Shown here one piece after another: positions 1-4,641 of a DNA stretch of 5,181 nt (position 1 is its first letter; the number at the start of each line of letters is the position of its first letter). The notes beneath the pieces are model-generated. The model made no database searches. It saw only the letters and a list, made by a program, of their open reading frames with translations, and was not told the DNA's origin. This DNA comes from Candidatus Scatomorpha stercorigallinarum (GTDB lineage Bacteria > Bacillota_A > Clostridia > Oscillospirales > Oscillospiraceae), in the NCBI GenBank assembly GCA_018713375.1, contig DVOV01000134.1, positions 1 to 5,181 on the forward strand, given 5' to 3'. Made by a program: the position numbers and the translations under genes.

Positions 1-522
1 AAGCAATAAAAATCCCCTCCGGCGGCAGTCTGAAATCGTCCCCTCGTTGTCCGCCTGCACGCCTATTTCACCGAAATAATAGCTGTTCACGTTCTTCGTG
101 TGTTCGTACATCTCGCGCGCCGTGCGCGGGACGGCGCCGTAGAACGTCCGCCGCTCCGGCAGGCAGCTCCTGTCCGGGTCCGGCACGGCCTCGTACAGCG
201 CCTGGAAGTCCTCCGCCGATTTCAGCGCAAGGGCTTTCAGAGCTTCGTACTCCTCCGCGCGCAGCGGCTGTTTCTCCGTGTCAAAAATCACGTCCGAATC
301 CGCGTCGGAGACCGTCAGATCGGACTCTTTTTCCTGCACGAGGACCGGCTCCATCGCCCCGGGGACGGCCTCGCCCCGCCACCGCAGGTAGGACGCCGTC
401 TCCGCCGCCATCTTGCCCACGGCCTCGGCGAGGGACCTGCCGCGCGTGAACGCGCCGGGGAAATTGTCCGCGTACAGGATGCTGTCATCGCCGTTGTGCT
501 CCCAAACGCACCTTATCAGCAT
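1..522 (-). CDS. Hypothetical protein with HicB-like N-terminus and DinB-like C-terminal part (3' end cut by window edge)
   Basis: An open frame of 174 codons without a stop runs off the left edge, so the C-terminus is missing. The start ATG at 522-520 follows a purine-rich AGAGGGGGAGGAC, and the protein begins MLIRCVWEHNGDD. Residues 1-50 (YADNFPGAFTRGRSLAEAV) look like the small alpha/beta fold of HicB-type antitoxins, where an 'F.G..T.G.SL.EA' pattern is common. Residues 60-90 are an acidic linker. Residues 126-160 (RTFYGAVPRTAREMYEHT, then NSYYFGEIG) resemble a DinB-like helical domain that I recall from clostridial hypothetical proteins with the same two-part layout; the usual His-containing C-terminal segment would lie outside the window. 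No toxin gene is seen upstream, where a terminator and a tRNA lie, so an antitoxin role is unlikely from context. Function unknown. The coding call is confident; the domain names are from pattern memory only. Confidence 0.8.
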   Translation of the reverse strand, partial: MLIRCVWEHNGDDSILYADNFPGAFTRGRSLAEAVGKMAAETASYLRWRGEAVPGAMEPVLVQEKESDLTVSDADSDVIFDTEKQPLRAEEYEALKALALKSAEDFQALYEAVPDPDRSCLPERRTFYGAVPRTAREMYEHTKNVNSYYFGEIGVQADNEGTISDCRRRGFLLL

Positions 523-579
523 GTCCTCCCCCTCTTTCCGCAAAGATCCGGCCGCGGGCGTTTAGCCGCCGGAAGTTGG

Positions 580-615
580 AAAAAAGCCTTGAAACACGCT
601 TGTTTCAAGGCTTTT
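580..615 (-). terminator. Rho-independent terminator after tRNA-Val
   Basis: The perfect 11-bp stem GCCTTGAAACA (596-586 on the plus strand in reverse) / TGTTTCAAGGC closes a 4-nt loop and is followed on the minus strand by six T residues (585-580). Four A-T pairs can extend the stem (612-615 with 582-585). It begins only a few bases after the encoded CCA of the tRNA, so it ends the tRNA transcript and any read-through from the upstream symporter gene. It also separates these from the hypothetical gene at 522-1. On the plus strand the trailing T-run is only four, so it works mainly in the minus direction. Confidence 0.9.
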
Positions 616-619
616 CAAG

Positions 620-696
620 TGGTGGACGATACAGGACTCGAACCTGTGACCCTCCGCACGTCAAGCGGATGCTCATACCAGCTGAGCTAATCGTCC
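620..696 (-). tRNA. tRNA-Val, anticodon GAC
   Basis: The complete 77-nt cloverleaf can be folded by eye. The acceptor stem is GGACGAT/ATCGTCC, the D stem GCTC/GAGC with loop AGCTGGTAT, the anticodon stem TCCGC/GCGGA with loop TTGACGT (anticodon GAC), the variable loop GGGTC, and the T stem ACAGG/CCTGT with loop TTCGAGT. The discriminator base is A and the 3' CCA is encoded. GAC decodes the valine codons GUC and GUU, which suits a GC-rich genome. A near-consensus promoter lies just upstream and a strong terminator just downstream, so it is a single-gene tRNA unit, although read-through from the symporter gene is possible. Confidence 0.97.
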
Positions 697-715
697 GTTT
701 TTCAAGGCAAGGGTT

Positions 716-744
716 ATTTTACAGCATGGAGGGCCAAATGTCAA
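716..744 (-). promoter_or_regulatory. Sigma-A type promoter of tRNA-Val
   Basis: On the minus strand a perfect -35 TTGACA (744-739) is followed after exactly 17 nt by the -10 box TAAAAT (721-716), five of six to consensus. The predicted transcript start is near 709, giving a leader of about 12 nt before the mature tRNA 5' end at 696. The -35 hexamer contains the TGA stop codon (743-741) of the upstream symporter gene, so promoter and coding sequence overlap. Confidence 0.88.
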
Positions 745-2141
745 CAACTTTTTTTGCGCCGGAAATATTCTTTTGTTTCCCGCGCCGCCTGGCCCGAAAG
801 GGCGAGCAGCGCCAGCAGGTTGGGCAGGGCCATCAGGCCGTTCAGCGCGTCCGCCAGCGGCCAGGCCAGCTCCGAGCCCGCCGCCGCACCCAGGAAGGCC
901 ACCGCGCAGAACACGGCCAGGTAGGGCCGCACGGCGCGCCCGCCCAGCAGGAAGGCGCAGCAGCGCGAGCCATAGAGCCCCCAGCTGAAGAGCGTGGAGA
1001 GCGCGAACAGGCACATCCCCAGCGCCACCACCAGCGCGCCGCCCCTCTCCCCCAGCGCCGTGCCCAGCGCCCGGGCGCAGAGCGGGGCCGACTGCGCGCT
1101 GCCATAGCCTACGCCCACGCCGGAAACGAGCAGCGTCACGCCCGTCAGCGTGCAGACCACCATCGTGTCCGCGAACACCTCGAAAACGCCGTAGAACGCC
1201 TGGCGCACGGGCTCCGTCTCGCTGGTGGCGGCGTGGGCGATGGGCGCGGAGCCCAGCCCCGCCTCGTTTGAGAACACGCCCCGGCGCAGCCCGCAGTCGA
1301 TGCACGCGCGCAGGCTCAGCCCCGCGGCCACGGACTGCGGCTCGAAAGCGCCGCGCAATATGAGCGCCAGCGCGCCCGGCAGGGCGTCCAGGTGCGTGAA
1401 CACCACGGCCAGGCAGGCGAGGACATAGGCCAGCGCCGCCGCGGGCACCAGCATCCCCGCCACGGCGCCCAGGCGCTTCGCCCCGCCCAGCAGCACCGCC
1501 GCCGAACAGAGCGCGGCAAAGAGGCCCACATATGCGCTCACGCGCGCCCCGTCCGCCGCCGCGGCCGGCGCGCAGAGCTCCAGGGCCGTCTGCACGCTGG
1601 CCGCCAGCTCGCTCACCTGCACGGCGTTGCCCATCCCCAGCGCGGCCAGCATACCGGCCAGGGCGAAGCAGCGCGCCAGCGGCATCCAGCGCCGGCCAAG
1701 GCCGTTTTTGATGTAGTACATGGGCCCGCCGGCCCACTCGCCGCCGCTCCCCCGCTCGCGGTAGCGCACGGCCAGCAGCACCTCGGCGAATTTGGTGGCC
1801 ATGCCGGGTATGGCCGTCACCCACAGCCAGAAGATGGCCCCCGGCCCGCCGAGGCTCACCGCCAGCGCCACGCCGGCGATGTTGCCCGTGCCCATGGTGC
1901 CCGCCAGGGCCGTGGCCATGGCCTGGAAGGGCGTGACGGAGCCGCGCCCGCCCTCCGGCTGCGAAAAGAGCCGCCCCAGCGTGCCGCGCATGACGGCGCC
2001 GAAGCGCCTCACCTGCACCCAGCCCAGCCGGCAGGAGAGATAAATGCCCGTGCCCATCAGCAGCAGCGCCATCGGCGCGCCCCACACGGCGCGGCTCAGG
2101 CGCCCGGCCATATCCGCGATGAAAGCAATGATACCGTCCAT
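741..2141 (-). CDS. Alanine/glycine:cation symporter family protein (AGCS)
   Basis: This 466-residue integral membrane protein probably imports alanine or glycine with Na+ (or H+); the family has about 11 membrane helices and 440-500 residues, so it is full length. The AGCS signature GGPGAIFWLWVTAIPG is at residues 98-113 (Leu where the pattern usually has Met). Other family blocks are GTMGTGNIAGVALAVSLGG (81-99), GGPMYYIKNGLG (138-149), RRGVFSNEAGLGSAPIAHA (286-304) and FADTMVVCTLTG (323-334). Near the C-terminus, WGLYGSRCCAFLLG (387-400) replaces a block that in many relatives reads W.YYGE, so the Glu is missing. The first ATG fits the family N-terminus, with AVWGAPMALLLMGTGIYL following at 18-35, and an in-frame TAA lies just upstream. 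No Shine-Dalgarno sequence is visible; the mRNA may be leaderless. The exact substrate and coupling ion cannot be read from sequence. Confidence 0.95.
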   Translation of the reverse strand: MDGIIAFIADMAGRLSRAVWGAPMALLLMGTGIYLSCRLGWVQVRRFGAVMRGTLGRLFSQPEGGRGSVTPFQAMATALAGTMGTGNIAGVALAVSLGGPGAIFWLWVTAIPGMATKFAEVLLAVRYRERGSGGEWAGGPMYYIKNGLGRRWMPLARCFALAGMLAALGMGNAVQVSELAASVQTALELCAPAAAADGARVSAYVGLFAALCSAAVLLGGAKRLGAVAGMLVPAAALAYVLACLAVVFTHLDALPGALALILRGAFEPQSVAAGLSLRACIDCGLRRGVFSNEAGLGSAPIAHAATSETEPVRQAFYGVFEVFADTMVVCTLTGVTLLVSGVGVGYGSAQSAPLCARALGTALGERGGALVVALGMCLFALSTLFSWGLYGSRCCAFLLGGRAVRPYLAVFCAVAFLGAAAGSELAWPLADALNGLMALPNLLALLALSGQAARETKEYFRRKKSC

Positions 2142-2149
2142 GCCCAGAG

Positions 2150-2179
2150 CTTATTCGCCCCCAGGCGGTAAAATGACAA
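2150..2179 (-). promoter_or_regulatory. Candidate promoter of the AGCS symporter gene, overlapping the preceding terminator
   Basis: On the minus strand, TTGTCA (2179-2174, five of six to the -35 consensus) is followed after 18 nt by AATAAG (2155-2150, four of six to TATAAT). The predicted start point falls around 2143, practically at the ATG (2141), which agrees with the absence of a ribosome binding site. The -35 box begins inside the T-tract of the aminotransferase terminator. The -10 is weak, so this is tentative. Confidence 0.35.
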
Positions 2180-2207
2180 AAAGGCCGCGGTGTCCGCGGC
2201 CCTTTTT
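2178..2207 (-). terminator. Rho-independent terminator of the aminotransferase gene (possibly bidirectional)
   Basis: The 8-bp GC-only stem GGCCGCGG/CCGCGGCC (2183-2190 with 2194-2201) has a 3-nt loop. On the minus strand it is followed by five T residues (2182-2178), and on the plus strand, after one extra C, by five T residues (2203-2207). It lies 18 nt past the aminotransferase stop codon and separates that gene from the symporter gene on the same strand. Confidence 0.87.
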
Positions 2208-2224
2208 ATCATGCCAACGTGTAT

Positions 2225-3415
2225 TTACCGGGCGTTGTAGGCCTCGATGCCCAGGCGCAGCAGCTCCATGGCCCGCTCCAGGCGGCCCTGCTCCAGCACA
2301 TAGGCGATACGCGCCTCGTTCACGCCCTTGCCCGGCGTGGCGTAGAAGCCCTCGCCCGGCGTGAGCATCACGGTCTCGCCCTTGTCGTTGAACTCCTCCA
2401 GCATCCACTGCTGGAAGGTGTCCGTGTTGTCGACGGGCAGCTTCGCCATCAGGTAAAAGGCGCCCTCCGGCCGGCGGCAGACGGCGCCGGGGATGCGCAT
2501 CAGCCCGGCATAGGCCGTGTCGCGCCGGCGCATGTACTCCTCGCGCACGGCGGCGAAATACTCCGGCCCCACGGTGTACAGCGCGGCCGCGCCCACCTGG
2601 TCGAGCGTAGCGCCGCAGAGGCGGGACTGGCAGAGCTTCAGCACCTGCTGCATCAGCTCGCGGTTGCGGGAAATGACGGCGCCCACGCGCGCGCCGCAGG
2701 CGGAAAAGCGCTTGGACACCGAGTCCACGACCACCACGTTCTCCCGCGCGTGCTCAAACTCCAGCATGCTGGCCATGGCCTCGCCGCCGTAGGTGAATTC
2801 GCGGTACACCTCGTCAGAGATGACGAACAGGCCGTGTTCCACGGCGATGTCGGCTATCACGCGCATCTCCGCGCGCGTGAGCACGCTGCCGGTGGGGTTG
2901 CCGGGGTTGGTGATGAGTATGGCCCGGGTGTGCTCGTTGATGAGCGGCTCGATGCGCTCGCGCTCGGCGTAGCGGAAGCCCTCCTCGGGCGTGGTGGGGA
3001 TGGGGCGGATGGACGCGCCCGCAAGCGTGGCAAATGTCGAGTAATTGGGGTAGAACGGCTCGGGCGCGATGATCTCGTCCCCGTTGTCGAGTATGCAGTT
3101 GATGACCATGGAGAGCGCCTCGCTGCCGCCCTCGGTGGCGAGGATGCAGCCGCGCTCGATGGGCTGGCCCAGGCGCTCATAGTAGGCGTGCACGGCGTCC
3201 AGGTACTCCGGCACGCCATCCGAGGGCGCATAGCCCAATACAGGCTCGGAGAACCTCCTCACGGCTTCAAAATATTCCTTTGGCGTTTCAACGTCCGGCT
3301 GGCCGATGTTCAGTGGGTAGATCTCTATCCCCCTCGCTCGTGCCGCGGCTGCGTAGGGGGCGAATTTGCGGATAGGTGAAAGCTCGCATTTGAGTATTTT
3401 ACTCGAGAACTTCAT
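2225..3415 (-). CDS. Pyridoxal-phosphate-dependent aminotransferase, class I/II (AspC-like fold)
   Basis: This 396-residue cytosolic enzyme transfers an amino group from an amino acid to a 2-oxo acid using PLP. All hallmark motifs of fold type I class I aminotransferases are visible: YPLNIGQPD (33-41), EGGSEAL near the cofactor phosphate (95-101), NPGNPTG (170-176), ISDEVY (199-204, with Asp201 expected to contact the PLP pyridine nitrogen and Tyr204 its oxygen), SVSKRFS with Lys235 as Schiff-base lysine, GARVG (241-245, Arg243 for phosphate) and NEARIAY with Arg369 for the substrate carboxylate. Length is typical. The ATG follows GGGAGG at a good distance. The usual Trp in 'GWR.G' is Ala here, which fits a subfamily annotated only as 'pyridoxal phosphate-dependent aminotransferase' in Clostridia and Bacteroidetes. 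Aspartate, aromatic or branched-chain substrates are all possible. It has its own promoter and terminator. Confidence 0.95.
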   Translation of the reverse strand: MKFSSKILKCELSPIRKFAPYAAAARARGIEIYPLNIGQPDVETPKEYFEAVRRFSEPVLGYAPSDGVPEYLDAVHAYYERLGQPIERGCILATEGGSEALSMVINCILDNGDEIIAPEPFYPNYSTFATLAGASIRPIPTTPEEGFRYAERERIEPLINEHTRAILITNPGNPTGSVLTRAEMRVIADIAVEHGLFVISDEVYREFTYGGEAMASMLEFEHARENVVVVDSVSKRFSACGARVGAVISRNRELMQQVLKLCQSRLCGATLDQVGAAALYTVGPEYFAAVREEYMRRRDTAYAGLMRIPGAVCRRPEGAFYLMAKLPVDNTDTFQQWMLEEFNDKGETVMLTPGEGFYATPGKGVNEARIAYVLEQGRLERAMELLRLGIEAYNAR

Positions 3416-3458
3416 TAGGTATCCTCCCTTTCTTTATACGCGCCTGCTGGCTGGTTCG

Positions 3459-3488
3459 ATTATACTCCCCCAATATGGCGCTTGGCAA
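3459..3488 (-). promoter_or_regulatory. Sigma-A type promoter of the aminotransferase gene
   Basis: On the minus strand, TTGCCA (3488-3483, five of six to consensus) and a perfect TATAAT (3464-3459) are separated by 18 nt. Start point predicted near 3452, giving a leader of roughly 37 nt that contains the ribosome binding site GGGAGG before the ATG at 3415. The -35 box overlaps a candidate -35 box for the divergent deacetylase gene. Confidence 0.75.
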
Positions 3489-3509
3489 CCGTTAGTTTTC
3501 AGACATACT
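3482..3509 (+). promoter_or_regulatory. Candidate vegetative promoter of the polysaccharide deacetylase gene
   Basis: TTGGCA (3482-3487, five of six to the -35 consensus) is followed after 16 nt by CATACT (3504-3509, four of six to TATAAT). The -35 lies on the same seven bases used in reverse by the aminotransferase promoter. A competing sigma-E-like reading of the same stretch is listed separately; sequence alone cannot decide between them. Confidence 0.4.
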
Positions 3510-3531
3510 GACGGAAGCGCCGTCATATCAT
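3503..3531 (+). promoter_or_regulatory. Alternative sporulation (sigma-E-like) promoter for the deacetylase gene
   Basis: ACATACT (3503-3509) resembles the sigma-E -35 pattern GHATRTT at five of seven positions. CATATCAT (3524-3531), 14 nt later, matches the -10 pattern CATAHAHT at seven of eight. The spacing is right for that sigma factor, and the downstream gene is of a family with known sporulation members. These short degenerate patterns arise easily by chance. Confidence 0.3.
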
Positions 3532-3543
3532 CGACCATGGGTC

Positions 3544-3562
3544 CCCGCCGGGCACCGGCGGG
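3544..3562 (+). other. GC-rich hairpin in the 5' leader of the deacetylase gene
   Basis: CCCGCCGG (3544-3551) and CCGGCGGG (3555-3562) form a perfect 8-bp stem with a 3-nt loop. No T-tract follows on either strand, so it is not an intrinsic terminator. It sits about 20 nt upstream of the ribosome binding site GGGGGAA of the gene starting at 3594. If transcription starts near 3540 it would form the 5' end of the mRNA and could protect it from decay. Confidence 0.55.
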
Positions 3563-3593
3563 CGATGAATGACGTAGAAACGGGGGAAATCGC

Positions 3594-4376
3594 ATGAAGA
3601 CCACTCTTTCGCGGGCGATGAGATACATATCCTCCCACCGCCAGGCCGCCTCCGGCGCGGCGCTCGCGCTGGCCGTGATACTCATCTTCACGCTCGTCAG
3701 CAGCCCTGCCGTCGTCGGCGTCTCCGCCTCCCGGCGCTCGCTGCCCGTATACAGCGTCGAGCGCGACGGGAAATACGCCGCGCTCACCTTCGACGCCGCC
3801 TGGGGCAACGAGGACACAGAGCAGCTCATCGACATCCTCACGCACTACGGCGTGCGCGCCACCTTCTTCGTCGTCGGCGGCTGGGTGGACAAATACCCGG
3901 AGTCCGTGCGCGCCCTGGCCGACGCCGGCATGGAGGTGATGAACCACTCCAACACGCACGCCCACTTCGCCTCCCTCTCCGCCGCGGAGGTGGTGGAGGA
4001 CGTCAACGCCTGCAGCGACAAGGTCGAATCCGTCACCGGCGTGCGCCCCACGCTCTTCCGCTGCCCCTACGGCGAATACGACGACGAAGCCATCGACGCC
4101 ATCCGCGGCATGGGCGTGACGCCCATACAGTGGGACGTTGACAGCCTGGACTGGAAGGGCCTGGACGCCGCGCAGATCGAGCGCCGGGTGGTGAACGGCG
4201 TCAAGCCCGGCTCCATCGTCCTCTTCCACAACGCCGCCGAGCACACGCCGGAGGCCCTGCCGGGCATCATCGAGAGCCTGCTCGCCGACGGCTACACGCT
4301 CGTCCCCGTCTCCGAGCTGCTGCTCACGGGCGAATACGACATCGACCACACGGGGCGGATGCGCCCCGCGGCATAA
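3594..4376 (+). CDS. Membrane-anchored polysaccharide deacetylase, PdaB-like (NodB homology domain)
   Basis: This 260-residue protein has a basic N-terminus and a hydrophobic segment at about 20-43 (signal anchor or signal peptide), so the enzyme domain should face outside. The NodB domain spans about 60-243. Its motifs are TFDAAWGNEDT (65-75; Asp67 is the expected catalytic base, but the second Asp of the classical TFDDG, a metal ligand, is Ala68), HSNTH (118-122, metal His118 and His122), RCPYG (156-160), DSLDW (183-187) and IVLFHN (208-213, His212). Such domains usually remove acetyl groups from peptidoglycan or other N-acetylated glycans. The FDAAWGNEDT form is typical of clostridial PdaB-type proteins, which are linked to sporulation in Bacillus. 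An in-frame TGA at 3570-3572 with no start codon between makes the ATG the only reasonable start. The gene is monocistronic, with a terminator right after it. Whether the substituted motif leaves it active is uncertain. Confidence 0.93.
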   Translation: MKTTLSRAMRYISSHRQAASGAALALAVILIFTLVSSPAVVGVSASRRSLPVYSVERDGKYAALTFDAAWGNEDTEQLIDILTHYGVRATFFVVGGWVDKYPESVRALADAGMEVMNHSNTHAHFASLSAAEVVEDVNACSDKVESVTGVRPTLFRCPYGEYDDEAIDAIRGMGVTPIQWDVDSLDWKGLDAAQIERRVVNGVKPGSIVLFHNAAEHTPEALPGIIESLLADGYTLVPVSELLLTGEYDIDHTGRMRPAA

Positions 4377-4384
4377 ACGGCGCA

Positions 4385-4413
4385 GGAAGGCCCCGCGCGG
4401 GGCCTTCCCTTTT
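4385..4413 (+). terminator. Rho-independent terminator of the deacetylase gene
   Basis: The perfect 10-bp stem GGAAGGCCCC/GGGGCCTTCC (4385-4394 with 4399-4408), loop GCGC, is followed by CTTTT. It begins 8 nt after the stop codon and isolates the deacetylase from the downstream hppA unit on the same strand. Confidence 0.9.
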
Positions 4414-4577
4414 ACATGTTTTTCACAATTTGGAGCGGGCAAAACTGGATAAGAACCACGAATGTAAAGTTATAGATATTCTAAACATCCCAAACATTTT
4501 GTGCATTTATATCAAAAATTTTTTGAATTTTTAGGCAAAATCCTCACTTTTTCATTGCTTTATCCTGCGTCATCGTT
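4414..4577. other. AT-rich intergenic stretch upstream of hppA
   Basis: Between the deacetylase terminator and the hppA promoter lies non-coding DNA far richer in A+T than the rest: 4441-4560 has 32 G/C in 120 bases (27%) in an otherwise strongly GC-rich window. It holds a 15-nt perfect dyad TCAAAAATTTTTTGA (4512-4526), a shorter dyad TAGATATTCTA (4473-4483) and two direct AAACAT copies 9 nt apart (4483-4488, 4492-4497). I see no credible small ORF, tRNA or known riboswitch. The A/T tracts suggest curved DNA, an UP-like element or protein binding sites for hppA control. Confidence 0.5.
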
Positions 4578-4583
4578 TACAAT
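4555..4583 (+). promoter_or_regulatory. Candidate promoter of hppA
   Basis: TACAAT (4578-4583, five of six to the -10 consensus) lies 17 nt after TTGCTT (4555-4560), which matches only the TTG of the -35 box. The start point would be near 4590, giving a leader of about 52 nt. The AT-rich stretch directly upstream could strengthen it. A small hairpin (CCCC 4601-4604 with GGGG 4609-4612) lies in the leader. Confidence 0.45.
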
Positions 4584-4641
4584 ATCCGTATGATAAAGTC
4601 CCCCATGTGGGGCAGATGACAGACGCAAGGAGTGTTGTGAC

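Noticed and set aside
100..690. 196-codon plus-strand frame across the left gene and the tRNA
   Set aside because: It spans the tRNA and a terminator hairpin and is antisense to the hypothetical gene with a good ribosome binding site. It is not coding.
586..708. Short repeats flanking the tRNA as an attachment site of an integrated element
   Set aside because: The shared GCCTTGAAA lies outside the tRNA 3' end, is only about 9-10 nt long, and no integrase or foreign genes are nearby.
673..2085. 470-codon open frame on the minus strand, plus long plus-strand frames at 576-1271 and 1392-2171
   Set aside because: They overlap the AGCS gene in other frames, show Arg/Gly/Ala-rich low-complexity translation and no family motif, and two of them run into the tRNA. 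They arise from GC-rich codon use.
2219..3379. 386-codon plus-strand frame opposite the aminotransferase
   Set aside because: It is in antisense register to a gene with all catalytic motifs, and its translation is His/Arg/Val-rich without recognisable domains. It is a shadow frame.
3366..3572. 68-codon plus-strand frame in the divergent intergenic region
   Set aside because: It begins inside the aminotransferase gene, crosses both promoter candidates, has no ribosome binding site and no recognisable similarity.
3528..4442. 304-codon minus-strand frame opposite the deacetylase
   Set aside because: It reads through the deacetylase terminator and over the gene in antisense. The translation is Gly/Val/His-rich with no motif, whereas the plus strand has an intact NodB domain.
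4601..4612. CCCC/GGGG hairpin in the hppA leader as a riboswitch or attenuator
   Set aside because: It is only a 4-bp stem with no T-tract and no conserved aptamer features; probably incidental.
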